Shown in pieces: positions 54,538 through 63,760 of a stretch of DNA of 64,000 bases. The stretch covers positions 1,563,501-1,627,500 of the forward strand of contig NZ_CP060635.1 of assembly GCF_014337215.1 (NCBI RefSeq). The letters run 5' to 3'. This DNA is from Wansuia hejianensis. Its GTDB lineage: Bacteria; Bacillota; Clostridia; Lachnospirales; Lachnospiraceae. How positions within the stretch are numbered: the stretch's first letter is position 1; each line of letters opens with the position of its first letter. Position numbers and translations under genes: made by a program. A model generated the notes under the pieces. It saw only the letters and a list, made by a program, of their open reading frames with translations. It was not told where the DNA came from and searched no databases.

Positions 54538-55323
54538 TCAAAACTCGCAGCTATAATCTGCTGCTTTGATTCTGTTATGCATTTTCCCTATAGTTTCTAT
54601 CTCCATCTCCAGCAGGTCTCCCGCCCGGACCTTGTCTCCGTATCCGGTGGGCGTGCCAGTGAGCAGCAAGTCTCCGGGCTGAAGGGCATAAACATAAGAA
54701 ATATAGGAAATGAGCCAGGGAATTTTTTTCAGCATATCCTTTGTGGAACCGTGCTGTCCCAGCTTTCCGTTAATCCTTGTGGAAATCTCCAGATCTGATA
54801 CGTCAACCTCTGAAACGATGTACTGCGAGACCGGACAGAAGGTATCAAAGGTCTTCGCCCTGCCCCAGACGCCGTCCTCTTTCTGAAGGTCGCTGGCCGT
54901 CATATCATTGGCAAGCATATATCCCCAGATGTATTTTTCCGCGTCCTCCTGGCTCACATGGGAGCAGTACCTTCCCATGACCACCGCCAGCTCTACTTCG
55001 CTGCAGGGATCGTGAACCATAGGCGAAAGTATGATATCCTCACCGTCCCCGATCATGGCCGACAGTGGCTTGATATACATCTTGGGCCTCCTGGGGAAGC
55101 TTTCACCGGGCTTCAGATCCATGTCCTTATAATTCAACCCGACCCCGACAATTTTTGTCGGGGTACAGGGAATGAGCTGGATATCAGGGTTCTCCGGGAA
55201 GATGCCGGTTTCTGTAAACGTACAGGGATCGCTCCCCTCAAGAAGCTGCCATTTTCCCTCTCCGCTCATGAGTGCAAAATATACTTTTCCTTCATATTTG
55301 ATGCGGGCGTATTTCTTCATCAT
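54538..55323 (-). CDS. fumarylacetoacetate hydrolase family protein
   Basis: 261 residues, FAH superfamily. The N-terminal 50 residues form the small accessory domain; the core shows VGLNYKDMD, the metal ligands in PCSEVELAVVMGRY and the end LLTGTPTGYGDKV. Members hydrolyse or decarboxylate acyl-pyruvates and oxaloacetate. Next to the malic enzyme and citrate-lyase genes, an oxaloacetate decarboxylase or acylpyruvase role is possible. Start placed at the first ATG after AAAAGG; a TTG three bases earlier is unlikely. Confidence 0.87.
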   Translation of the reverse strand: MMKKYARIKYEGKVYFALMSGEGKWQLLEGSDPCTFTETGIFPENPDIQLIPCTPTKIVGVGLNYKDMDLKPGESFPRRPKMYIKPLSAMIGDGEDIILSPMVHDPCSEVELAVVMGRYCSHVSQEDAEKYIWGYMLANDMTASDLQKEDGVWGRAKTFDTFCPVSQYIVSEVDVSDLEISTRINGKLGQHGSTKDMLKKIPWLISYISYVYALQPGDLLLTGTPTGYGDKVRAGDLLEMEIETIGKMHNRIKAADYSCEF

Positions 55324-55332
55324 CAATGCCTT

Positions 55333-56028
55333 TTACCGGCTCTTTTCCATGTAATTGCCCAGAGCGGTCACGTTGTCGCTGAAAGAGCCTTCTGCCAGCT
55401 CTGCTCTGAACAGAGCGCCGCCAATGGTAAAGCTGGTCTTCAGTTCAAACATCTCATCAATACGTTTATGAGTCTTGACGCGGCCTGCTACAAGTACCGG
55501 AAGCTCTGGGGCCTTTTCACGGATCATCGTCAGAATTTCCTTGCCGCTCATCTTGTCATGCATGTAGGCGGGAACTGAAACGCCCCCCACGCCGTTGTCG
55601 GTCGCTTCTTTCAGGTCTGCCATGATCTCTTCCCGGCTCTTGATGATCGTGCCCGGCAGGCCCGGCGTTTTGGCGATAAACGGGCAGTACAGCACGCCTG
55701 CCTCATTCAGCGCGTCATGGAGCCCCCGGTTATAGATTGTGCCGAGCACACAGTCCACGCCTGCCTTTCTGGAAAACTCAGCAAGGAATTTGTATTCTTC
55801 CTCTGTATATGTAATGGACTCCAGGAACAGATTCTTGCCGGCGCTTTTGATGGTCTCAGCAAGCGCATACATCACGTCATGGGGCTGTCCCACACTTTTG
55901 AAGCCCCAGTTCTGAATCGGCGCGTCTTTTGCTGAATTAAAAAACTCTGCGGCATGATCTACCGTCAGGTCGTTATCCGTCAGCATTACTACAGCCTTTG
56001 TTCCTTTTATCATATCAATACCCTTCAT
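55333..56028 (-). CDS. uncharacterised TIM-barrel-like protein
   Basis: 231 residues, start after AGGAGGAGATAA. The pattern of alternating beta strands and helices (KAVVMLTDND, NLFLESITY, VDCVLGTIYN, GVLYCPFIAK, GVGGVSVPAYM, LPVLVAGRV, FTIGGALF) suggests a TIM barrel such as those of sugar-acid aldolases or epimerases, but I cannot name the family. It is packed in the operon (9 and 18 base gaps), so it should take part in the same pathway, perhaps as an aldolase. Confidence 0.6.
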   Translation of the reverse strand: MKGIDMIKGTKAVVMLTDNDLTVDHAAEFFNSAKDAPIQNWGFKSVGQPHDVMYALAETIKSAGKNLFLESITYTEEEYKFLAEFSRKAGVDCVLGTIYNRGLHDALNEAGVLYCPFIAKTPGLPGTIIKSREEIMADLKEATDNGVGGVSVPAYMHDKMSGKEILTMIREKAPELPVLVAGRVKTHKRIDEMFELKTSFTIGGALFRAELAEGSFSDNVTALGNYMEKSR

Positions 56029-56046
56029 TTTCTTATCTCCTCCTGA

Positions 56047-57120
56047 TTATTTCTGCTCTGCAAGAATTTCTGTAAGTGCCTCTACCAGCGCCTGATTCTC
56101 CTCTGACGTCCCGACTGTGATTCTTGTGTGCGGTATGGGTGCTGTGGGGAAATCGCGGACAGCGATGCTGTATTGATCCTTCAGCGCATCACAGATCTTT
56201 TTGGAATCTTTAAAGCGTACAAAGAAGAAATTGCTGACAGAAGGCTTGATCTTCATCTCCTCCGGATATTTTTCCGCAAGCGCTGCAAGCTTTTTGTAAG
56301 TAATTTCTCTGTCTTCCACTACCCTTGCAGTAATTGACCTCAGATACTCTTTGTCCTTCAGCACCACCTGCCCGATGACCTGGGCGGACTGGCTCACACT
56401 GTACGGAGACCTGATGTGATTGATAAGATCGATCATCCTGGGATTCGCGATGGCAAATCCGATTCTTGCGCACGCAAGGCCGATTGCTTTGGAACAGGTG
56501 CGCAAAACAATGACATTTTCTGTGGTTACCGCATAGTCAATGATGCTCTCGCCATAGAAATCATTGTACGCCTCGTCAACGATGACAACTGCATCTCCGC
56601 AGGCAGCGATGATTCGTTTTACTTCCTCTTTATTAAAGCCCTGTCCCGTCGGGTTACAGGGATTGGAGAACATGAACAGATCCGGCTTCTCAGCCTGGAT
56701 GATCTCTATCATACCTTCCACTGTAATGAAACCGTCTTCCCCCTTGGAGACGATACTTTTCTCAACGGCCGCAAACCCTGCGTTTCTGCGGTAGATAAAG
56801 AAATCAGGGTCGAGGAATAAAAGCTTGCTGCCATGCTCCATCAAATCTGAAATCAGCATTTTCAGCCATTCCCCGGAACCGTTGCCCGGCATAATCATGG
56901 AAGAATCAATGCCAAAGAAATCTGCGGCAACCTCCCTGAGTTCAACAGCCCTTGGATTCGGATAGCGGTTAAACTGCATCTCGCCCAGCTTCCTGACCAC
57001 TTCCTTACGAAGATTTTCCGGCAAGTCATAAGGGCTTTCATTCGTATTCAACTTAACCTTATAGGTATTAGGCGCAGGACTATAGGCCGGCATGCTTGTC
57101 AGATATTTAGATAATTTCAT
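56047..57120 (-). CDS. HisC-like PLP aminotransferase
   Basis: 357-residue class I/II aminotransferase resembling histidinol-phosphate transaminase. It begins with NTNESPYDLPENL-type text, PGNGSGEWLKMLI, SNPCNPTGQGF, DEAYNDFYGES and the PLP lysine in TCSKAIGLACARIGFAIA. No other histidine gene is nearby, so a catabolic transamination (or a decarboxylase-like reaction as in CobD relatives) is more likely than histidine synthesis. Confidence 0.85.
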   Translation of the reverse strand: MKLSKYLTSMPAYSPAPNTYKVKLNTNESPYDLPENLRKEVVRKLGEMQFNRYPNPRAVELREVAADFFGIDSSMIMPGNGSGEWLKMLISDLMEHGSKLLFLDPDFFIYRRNAGFAAVEKSIVSKGEDGFITVEGMIEIIQAEKPDLFMFSNPCNPTGQGFNKEEVKRIIAACGDAVVIVDEAYNDFYGESIIDYAVTTENVIVLRTCSKAIGLACARIGFAIANPRMIDLINHIRSPYSVSQSAQVIGQVVLKDKEYLRSITARVVEDREITYKKLAALAEKYPEEMKIKPSVSNFFFVRFKDSKKICDALKDQYSIAVRDFPTAPIPHTRITVGTSEENQALVEALTEILAEQK

Positions 57121-57141
57121 TTTTACACCTCTTTTATGTTT

Positions 57142-58671
57142 TTACTTATACAACTGATCCATTGTTTCAAAAGTCGGCAATAAGGAAGCATACAGCTTAC
57201 TGAAGGCTTTCTGATATATTTCCTCATACAGCTCCCGGTTCTTTTCATCCGGCTCGAAAGTCTGGGCTTTGCCTCCGGTCATTTTCCCGGCGTCCTCTGG
57301 CCCGCTGAATGCTCCTGCGCCTATAGCCGCACAGATGGCTGCCCCGAGAGAGCCCGTCTCATGATAAGCGGCTCTTGTGGCGGGAACGCCGAATATATCG
57401 GCCGTAATCTGCATGCCCAGGTCGCTTCTGGAACCGCCGCCGCCCACATAAAGAGATTTTATGGGGGCTAGGCCCGGCATGCTCTCTTTGAGAGACTCCG
57501 AATTCAGCCGGAGCGTCATCGCTATCCCTTCTATGAACGCCCGGAACAGATGGGCTCTGGTATGTATGGGCCGGAACCCGATCACTGTTCCGCTGCTGTA
57601 AGGGCGGGACCGCGGCGCCAGAAAGTCCGGCATCACCAGAAGGCCTTCGCTGCCGGCCGGAAGCTTCATCGCCTCCTCCGTGAGGAAATCCTCGGCGCCA
57701 TAGCGCCCCAACCCGCTCTGCTCCGACCTCTGAATGAGGTCCTGGGCAAACTGTTCCTTAAACCAGGTGATCAGCCAGTATCCTCTGGCCATGGGCACCG
57801 TATAGTTCCATTGATAGGGCACGGCGCTCAGCAGACTGTAAAAGAAATGTGACCGCGTCATGGTATAAAAGCTGTTGGATACAAATGTGAGATTGGCCTC
57901 CGTTCCATAACTGATGAACGCATCGCCATCATGAATTGCTCCGGCTCCAAAGGCTTCTGTCTGTTTGTCGCTGGCGCCGGCCACCAGGGGAATGCCTGCC
58001 GGCAGGCCCGTAGCCTCCGCCGCCTTCAAAGAAATGTGGCCCATGACCTGTCCCGGCAAAAAAGCTTCACAAAGCTGGTCCTTCCTCATTCCGACGCAGT
58101 CATACACCCATTCTCTCTTCTCATAGCAGAAATGTTCCCGGTCCAGCGGCATGCTCCCAATCGTGTTGCTGACCGTGTCCACAAAATTGCCCGTCAGCAT
58201 GAATCCCAGATAGCCGCCCACCGATGCATACTTCTCCACCTGGCCGAAAATGTCCGGCGCAATGCACTTCAGCAAATTGGCTCTGGAATTTAAGTGCTGC
58301 CATGCCTCCCAGGCAGGGCAGTCATCGGGCATTGGCTCCAGGTCCGCAGTCCGGTAATCCTGATAACAGATCGGATGCATCAGATGCGTGCCGTCATTTT
58401 TCATAAAAAACACGGTACCATTATGAGGCGAAAGCCCGACGCCGAGTATCTCTCTCTTATCCCCCTTAAATTGCGACATCATATCCTGTGTCGCTTTGCA
58501 GAGGGATGTCCAGAGATTTTCCTCATCCATATAGATACCGCCGTCGGCGCCGTGTATGAGCGGTTTATGCCTGACAGTGGCACCGCAGATAAATGTTCCG
58601 CTTAAGTCAAACATCATCGCGCGGGTGCTCTGTGTTCCGCTGTCTATTCCGATACAATACTGACGTTTCAT
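57142..58671 (-). CDS. FGGY-family carbohydrate kinase
   Basis: 509-residue sugar kinase with both actin-fold halves: YCIGIDSGTQSTRAMMFDLSG at the start and the C-terminal signature SLYVGGGGSRSDLGMQITADIFG. It resembles xylulokinase-like members that phosphorylate pentuloses, glycerol or polyols. Together with the alcohol dehydrogenase, the SDR and the GH43-like protein it suggests that a polyol or sugar part is metabolised here. GAAAGGAG precedes the ATG. Confidence 0.9.
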   Translation of the reverse strand: MKRQYCIGIDSGTQSTRAMMFDLSGTFICGATVRHKPLIHGADGGIYMDEENLWTSLCKATQDMMSQFKGDKREILGVGLSPHNGTVFFMKNDGTHLMHPICYQDYRTADLEPMPDDCPAWEAWQHLNSRANLLKCIAPDIFGQVEKYASVGGYLGFMLTGNFVDTVSNTIGSMPLDREHFCYEKREWVYDCVGMRKDQLCEAFLPGQVMGHISLKAAEATGLPAGIPLVAGASDKQTEAFGAGAIHDGDAFISYGTEANLTFVSNSFYTMTRSHFFYSLLSAVPYQWNYTVPMARGYWLITWFKEQFAQDLIQRSEQSGLGRYGAEDFLTEEAMKLPAGSEGLLVMPDFLAPRSRPYSSGTVIGFRPIHTRAHLFRAFIEGIAMTLRLNSESLKESMPGLAPIKSLYVGGGGSRSDLGMQITADIFGVPATRAAYHETGSLGAAICAAIGAGAFSGPEDAGKMTGGKAQTFEPDEKNRELYEEIYQKAFSKLYASLLPTFETMDQLYK

Positions 58672-58739
58672 GAAAAACTCCTTTCAGAGTGTACCAGCGC
58701 CCGCCCCTGTACAGGACGGACGCTGCCAGGATCTGTTAT

Positions 58740-59924
58740 TTAAAAGGCTGCATCATAGATATTGATTACATCCTGCTTGTCCAGCGGAACAAATCCGTTG
58801 ATTCTGCCTGCAGGACCGAGGGCTTTTTCGGCCATGATCTCAAATTTTGATTTGTCGGTAATGCCGATACCGCTTTCGCGGAGATTCTCCGGAATGCCCC
58901 AGGAACGGAACAGCGCTTCCAAAGTATCAATTGCTTTCTTTGCAGTATACATAGTATCGCCTTCCGCGCTCAGTCCGAGAACATTGATTCCGAAGGTAGC
59001 GAACATATCCTTGGTATCTTCGTTCAGAATGTATCTCATCCAGTGAGGTGTCAGAATTGCGATGCCGATGCCGTGGGTCTCATCATAATATGCTCCGAGC
59101 TGATGCTCCATCGGATGTACCGACCAGCGTCTGCCGATTTTGCCGCAGTCAAAGAAACCGTTGCAGCCCCAGGATGCGGCCCACAGAAGGTTCGCGCGGG
59201 CTTCATAATTAGACGGGTCTTCACAGCAGGCGATGGTGCCATATTTTACACAGGTTTTCAGCATGGCTTCCATGATCCTGTCAGAGAAAAAAGCGCCCGG
59301 GGTTTTAGAAAAATACACTTCCATAATATGTGACATGATATCCGCTGTCCCGGCGGCAGTCTGCCTGCGCGGAACTGTACAGGTGTATGTAGGATCTGAA
59401 AGTGAATACACCGGGAACTGTTCCGGAATATTTAATGACATTTTGTCATTGGTGGCCTCATTGCACACCATGGCGTCACTGTCCATATCTGATCCGGTGG
59501 CTGCCAGTGTCGGAATCGCGATCACAGGCAGATTATCCTTCGCCAGAGAAGAATCCAGCACAACGTCCCATGCCGGACCGTCATAGTGTACGCAGGAGGC
59601 AATGGCCTTCGCGGTATCGATGCAGCTTCCGCCGCCCAGCGGAATGAGCACCTTGACATCTTCTTTTTTACAGATGGCCACGCCTTCGTCAATCTTTGTA
59701 ATTCTGGGGTTCGGCAGGATGCCTTTCAGTTCGACAAAGTCCACGCCATTTTCTTTCAGACTTTTAACAACCGTGTCATACAGGCCGATCTTCTCCACCA
59801 CGCCATCACCGTAATGAAGAATCATTGCCTTAGTGCCGTACTGACGCGCCAGTTCTCCTGCCTTGCCAGCCACACCCTTGCCAAAATATACCTTTGTTGG
59901 TACAGAATAATAGAAATCCTGCAT
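58740..59924 (-). CDS. iron-containing alcohol dehydrogenase
   Basis: 394 residues, Fe-ADH family (YqhD/BDH branch). The start DFYYSVPTKVYFGKG, the NAD loop IPLGGGSCIDTAKAIA, and the iron ligands in HPMEHQLGAYYDETHGIGIAILTPHW are present. It oxidises an alcohol or reduces an aldehyde. It is the first gene after the internal promoter at 59999, so the block from here to the isochorismatase may be one transcript. AAGGAGG precedes the ATG. Confidence 0.93.
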   Translation of the reverse strand: MQDFYYSVPTKVYFGKGVAGKAGELARQYGTKAMILHYGDGVVEKIGLYDTVVKSLKENGVDFVELKGILPNPRITKIDEGVAICKKEDVKVLIPLGGGSCIDTAKAIASCVHYDGPAWDVVLDSSLAKDNLPVIAIPTLAATGSDMDSDAMVCNEATNDKMSLNIPEQFPVYSLSDPTYTCTVPRRQTAAGTADIMSHIMEVYFSKTPGAFFSDRIMEAMLKTCVKYGTIACCEDPSNYEARANLLWAASWGCNGFFDCGKIGRRWSVHPMEHQLGAYYDETHGIGIAILTPHWMRYILNEDTKDMFATFGINVLGLSAEGDTMYTAKKAIDTLEALFRSWGIPENLRESGIGITDKSKFEIMAEKALGPAGRINGFVPLDKQDVINIYDAAF

Positions 59925-59998
59925 GCTAAAAACCTCCTTAGTTTTGTTTGCTTTTCAGCCGCCTGAATGGTATCAGCGGCTGTGCCCCTTACGGAATT

Positions 59999-60029
59999 AT
60001 CGTAACGTATCAAGTTACTAGAGAGTCAA
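59999..60029 (-). promoter_or_regulatory. promoter with 19-bp spacer and MerR-type site before the alcohol dehydrogenase
   Basis: Minus strand -35 TTGACT at 60024-60029, spacer 19 bases, -10 TACGAT at 59999-60004. The spacer region 60006-60026 matches the pylT operator at 15 of 21 positions in the same register (shared GAGAGT end and TCA-GT-AC core). This suggests control by the same MerR protein. The site lies between the first cupin gene and the dehydrogenase. Confidence 0.65.
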
Positions 60030-60081
60030 TAAGCGGATTTTATCCCGGCCGGCAGGCGTCCGTCATGGGAATATTGGTATA

Positions 60082-60876
60082 TCAGAGCATGAATTCCCTG
60101 TTTATGTTTTTATACAGCAGATAACGCAGCGCCGCCGGCGCCAGCCCTGTCGCCGTATGAGGCGTATAGGGCGCCACATACCAGGCGTCTCCCGGGAATA
60201 CCTCATGGTAGATGCCGTTGATCCATATGAATCCTCTGCCGCTTATGACATAATTACAATGCTCACAGATATGGGTTTCCGTACGAGGCATGGTCACTCC
60301 CGGATAATAAGTGCAGATATTCATGGCCATATCAAAACCAAAATCATTGTCGAAGGGAAGACAATGCTGCTCATAGTCCGCCGGCGACTGGACTCCGTCC
60401 AGATTTTTTACATTTCCCACCACCGGCCGCGGAACCCGGTAACCATTCAATTCTATGTATTTTTTTCTCACCCAGAGAACCCTTGCGTCATCTCCGCTTT
60501 TATTGTCCACTTCAAAATCAGCCCCCGGAGGCGTCCAGAAAAACCCTTCCTGTTCGAGCGCATATCGTCTTCCTAAAATCTTCACTTCAATGGAGCCTGC
60601 CACTACGAACATGAAATTTTCATAGGAATTGACTACAGCTCCTTCCGCACCTCCGCCCGGTGCGATGCAGAGCTCACATTCCAGGAATTCGGCTCCGAGC
60701 CTCGGCGTGATCATGTGAGCAGCCAGCGTTTTTTTCCATCCGGGGATTTTCTTTCCCACTCTGACTGCATAAGGCATCAGGCATGCTTTTCCCGGCTCTA
60801 GGAAAGCTCTCGCGTTAGCAAGATGATGCTCCTCTTCTATCTGTCTGTTGCTTAAATTGAGATTGGAAACATCCAT
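60082..60876 (-). CDS. bicupin, (S)-ureidoglycine aminohydrolase (AllE)-like
   Basis: 264 residues with two cupin halves. The first shows SYENFMFVVAGSIEVKI; the second ETHICEHCNYVISGRGFIWING, with His/Glu metal ligands, then PGDAWYVAPYTPHTATG. The architecture resembles AllE, which releases ammonia from ureidoglycine, but identity is likely low and the usual allantoin genes are absent. The start MDVSNLN follows GGAGG. The next gene upstream is a paralogue. Confidence 0.75.
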   Translation of the reverse strand: MDVSNLNLSNRQIEEEHHLANARAFLEPGKACLMPYAVRVGKKIPGWKKTLAAHMITPRLGAEFLECELCIAPGGGAEGAVVNSYENFMFVVAGSIEVKILGRRYALEQEGFFWTPPGADFEVDNKSGDDARVLWVRKKYIELNGYRVPRPVVGNVKNLDGVQSPADYEQHCLPFDNDFGFDMAMNICTYYPGVTMPRTETHICEHCNYVISGRGFIWINGIYHEVFPGDAWYVAPYTPHTATGLAPAALRYLLYKNINREFML

Positions 60877-60969
60877 ATTATTACCTCCATTACTATAAAA
60901 GACCCGTGCGGCAGCCGTGAAGCGGAGCATGCCCGCATGCGCAGACTTGCGGATAAGGGACGGCAGCTG

Positions 60970-61761
60970 TTAAAGGGCATAATCCCTGTTCACTTCTTCA
61001 AAAAGAAGGATACAGAGGGGCTTCGGCGCATACGCCGCCGTATAATGAGGGGCGCAGGGAGCGATATAAAAATAGTCATTTTCATGAGCCTCATAATGCG
61101 TGCCATTCACCGCCAGATCTCCTCTGCCCTCAAGTATGTATGCTCCATGGGCGCTCATATGTACCTCTGTGCGCTCAGATGTTACTCCGGGATAATAAAT
61201 GAGAATATTCACGCTCATATCAAACCCAAAGTCTGAGCTGGCCGGCAGACATTCCTTCGTGAATTCTGCGGTACTTTCCTCTGCCTTCAGATTCTTTGCA
61301 TTGCCGGACGCCGCCTCCGGCACTGCAATTCCCTCCAGAGGCTCATAGATCTTTTTAATCCACAGGACTGTCGCCGTCTCCTCCTCTTCCTGTGACATCT
61401 CAAAATTCATCTGCGGCGGAATCCAGCAATATCCGTCCTTTTCCAGCCTGCATTTTTTTGTGGGAAGGCTAACCGTCACAGTGCCTGATACCACGTAAAA
61501 AAAATTCTCACATCCGTTATTCACCGGCGTCATAGTTCCGCCGCCCTTTCGGACCTCTATCCGCGTCATTACAAAACAGGCATCCATCCTCCGGGTTGTA
61601 TAATTCCATATTTCCGTCTTGTCCCACCCCGGCAATTCATCAGAGAAAATAAACATCTTAGGCATCTGGCAGACCACGCCCGGCTCTTTCCTGGTTCTGC
61701 TGACACTCAGATGATTTTTCTCCTTTAATTCCATTCCCGGGTTAAATTGTGATATATCCAT
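60970..61761 (-). CDS. second AllE-like bicupin
   Basis: 263 residues, paralogue of the neighbour at 60082, with the same layout: GCENFFYVVSGTVTVSL in the first cupin, EVHMSAHGAYILEGRGDLAVNGTHYEAHENDYFYIAPCAPH in the second (His and Glu ligands in place). Two copies in tandem suggest either a heteromeric enzyme or two related substrates. The start MDISQFN follows GGGGGA. Substrate unknown. Confidence 0.75.
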   Translation of the reverse strand: MDISQFNPGMELKEKNHLSVSRTRKEPGVVCQMPKMFIFSDELPGWDKTEIWNYTTRRMDACFVMTRIEVRKGGGTMTPVNNGCENFFYVVSGTVTVSLPTKKCRLEKDGYCWIPPQMNFEMSQEEEETATVLWIKKIYEPLEGIAVPEAASGNAKNLKAEESTAEFTKECLPASSDFGFDMSVNILIYYPGVTSERTEVHMSAHGAYILEGRGDLAVNGTHYEAHENDYFYIAPCAPHYTAAYAPKPLCILLFEEVNRDYAL

Positions 61762-61810
61762 GATTTCCCCCTGATAAAGTTGATGACCCGCCGTCTGAAT
61801 CATGATAATC

Positions 61811-62587
61811 TTACAGATTCGGGCTAGTATAGAACAGCGTGGCTTCCGTGCCTCCATCTGTAACTATGGCCTGTCCTGTAATCGCGCGTGAAGCGTCACT
61901 GGCCAAAAACATGGCCGTCTGTGCGATATCTTCTGCGTTGATCAGAATATCCATCGGCTGCGTTCTGTCCAGGAAACGGGCACGCCTGTCTTCCGGAACC
62001 TCCTTGTTAATCGGCGTGTCTACAAATCCAGGACAGATAGCATTGCAGCGGATATTATCTCGCGCGTAGTCAACCGCTACCGACTTGGTGATGCTGAGAG
62101 CCGCTGCCTTGGAGCTGCAGTAACCCAGTTTATTTTGCACATACCGGAGTGCATAGGTCCCCACTGTGTTGACAATCACTCCCCCTCCCTGCCGTTTCAT
62201 ATAGGGAAGCGCGTATTTACAGGTGAGAAATATAGCAAATGTATCAATGGCAAAAACTTTCTTGAGATCTTCATAGGAAGTGGTCTCCAGGTTGCCCATG
62301 GGGCTGATGCCGGCCTGGTTGAACAGTATATCAATGCTGCCGAAACAATCGGCAATCGCCTGGAACGTCGTCTCAACCGCCTGCTCATCCGTGATGTCCG
62401 CCTGAAACGCATGAGCTGCCAGCCCTGCTTTCGTGATCTCGTCTGCCGTTTGCTGCGCCGTCGTGCTGTTTATGTCGATGACTGCAACTCTGGCTCCTGC
62501 TTCGGCAAAACGCTGGCAGGATAACTTTCCTATTCCCGAACCTCCGCCTGTGATGGCGACAGTCTTTCCGCTGAAATCAAATTTCAT
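61811..62587 (-). CDS. short-chain dehydrogenase/reductase
   Basis: 258-residue SDR. The cofactor loop TGGGSGIGK is near residue 12, the Asp favouring NAD in VAVIDINS, and the catalytic Tyr-x3-Lys in YCSSKAA; the end ITGQAIVTDGGTEA is typical. It oxidises a secondary alcohol or sugar. Start set at the second of two ATGs, with GGAGG seven bases away. It lies within the same run as the cupins. Confidence 0.92.
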   Translation of the reverse strand: MKFDFSGKTVAITGGGSGIGKLSCQRFAEAGARVAVIDINSTTAQQTADEITKAGLAAHAFQADITDEQAVETTFQAIADCFGSIDILFNQAGISPMGNLETTSYEDLKKVFAIDTFAIFLTCKYALPYMKRQGGGVIVNTVGTYALRYVQNKLGYCSSKAAALSITKSVAVDYARDNIRCNAICPGFVDTPINKEVPEDRRARFLDRTQPMDILINAEDIAQTAMFLASDASRAITGQAIVTDGGTEATLFYTSPNL

Positions 62588-62615
62588 CATTTGGCCTCCT
62601 ATCCATTTTTCAAGA

Positions 62616-63560
62616 TTAAACCCACGTCCAATAATCCCTGATCCGTTCATATTCTTCCGCAGTAATTTCAAGCACGCTTCCGTGCTTCATCCCGTATGGA
62701 AAAGAGAACCGGTCAGATGCTTCTTCAAAAACCCCATTTTCAAAATCTGTTGCAATAAAGGGGACATACCCCTTACATTTGCGCTTCTCTCCAAAATAAT
62801 CCAAGAGCAGGCACCACTGCCCGTCCGGAAGCTGGTACATCGACGGCGCCTCATATTCATTGGCAGTCAGCCTGCCCATCCACTCATCAAACCCTCTCAC
62901 ACGTTCATAGGCACCGTCAATGGTCTTCCCCTTCTCGAGAATGACCGCAAAGGGATTGCTCCTGCTTTTCAGAAAACGGAAGTATGTCCCGCCCACCTGA
63001 TGGATCTGCGGGTCCACCACGCTGGCATCCTCCTTTGCGCACAGGAATTTTACTTCTCCAAAACTTTCAAAATCTGCCGTCTCCGCATAATAGATCGATT
63101 TAGCCCCATAATCGTTGGAAGAGTGAGACGAGGCCCAATAGACCATGTATTTCCCGGTATGGGCATTGTACAGAACGTCCGGCCCCCAGCAGCATCCAAA
63201 ATTTTCATCACAAAGCTGCACCAGACGCTGCCCGGACCAGTGTATAAGATCTTCTGATTTCCACATGCTGATACTCCGGCTGCCGTACCGCCCCATATTC
63301 GCCCACTGCTTCTGATACTTTTTTTCAAAATTCTCCGACATGCACAGGTCTGTGCCTAGAATTACGAAATGGTTATCCTGTGTCCGGATAATCGATGGAT
63401 CGCGCACCCCCCGTTCTCCTTTGTCAGCTATGAACACAGGAGCGCCGCCATTCACGGCTTCCCATTGATAGCCGTCCCTGCTGACCGCAAAATGTACCTG
63501 TTCTTCAATCCTGGCGTTTGGGCTTTTATAATGTACCAGTAAATATGCCTTCTCTTCCAT
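62616..63560 (-). CDS. glycoside hydrolase family 43-like protein
   Basis: 314 residues, five-bladed propeller type. The GH43/GH32-like acid motif GVRDPSIIR near residue 56 holds the general base Asp, WGPDVLYNAHTGKYMVYWAS the transition-state Asp region, and NEYEAPSMYQL near 230 the proton donor Glu. There is no signal peptide, so it acts inside the cell on small glycosides or is a non-hydrolytic relative. The start MEEKAYLL follows GGGGGA. Confidence 0.8.
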   Translation of the reverse strand: MEEKAYLLVHYKSPNARIEEQVHFAVSRDGYQWEAVNGGAPVFIADKGERGVRDPSIIRTQDNHFVILGTDLCMSENFEKKYQKQWANMGRYGSRSISMWKSEDLIHWSGQRLVQLCDENFGCCWGPDVLYNAHTGKYMVYWASSHSSNDYGAKSIYYAETADFESFGEVKFLCAKEDASVVDPQIHQVGGTYFRFLKSRSNPFAVILEKGKTIDGAYERVRGFDEWMGRLTANEYEAPSMYQLPDGQWCLLLDYFGEKRKCKGYVPFIATDFENGVFEEASDRFSFPYGMKHGSVLEITAEEYERIRDYWTWV

Positions 63561-63671
63561 AAAATCCCCCATATATATTCTTGTATTTGTCTCTGACCTG
63601 ATGTTTTCCAGACGCTTCACTAACCTCCGCAATCACAGGCCCCGTGGAAACCAACTCCATTTATCGAAACA

Positions 63672-63697
63672 GGGCCAGCGTCTGAAGACGCCGGCCC
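63672..63697 (-). terminator. hairpin after the class III aminotransferase
   Basis: GGGCC-A-GCGTC, loop TGAA, GACGC-C-GGCCC; on the minus strand it is followed by TGTTTCGATAAAT. It separates the aminotransferase from the GH43 gene, though the T-run is poor. Confidence 0.5.
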
Positions 63698-63760
63698 GGC
63701 AACGTGAGCTCTTAGTCCGAGCGTCAAACCGTCTGTACTGCGGACGGCGTCAATTGCGGA

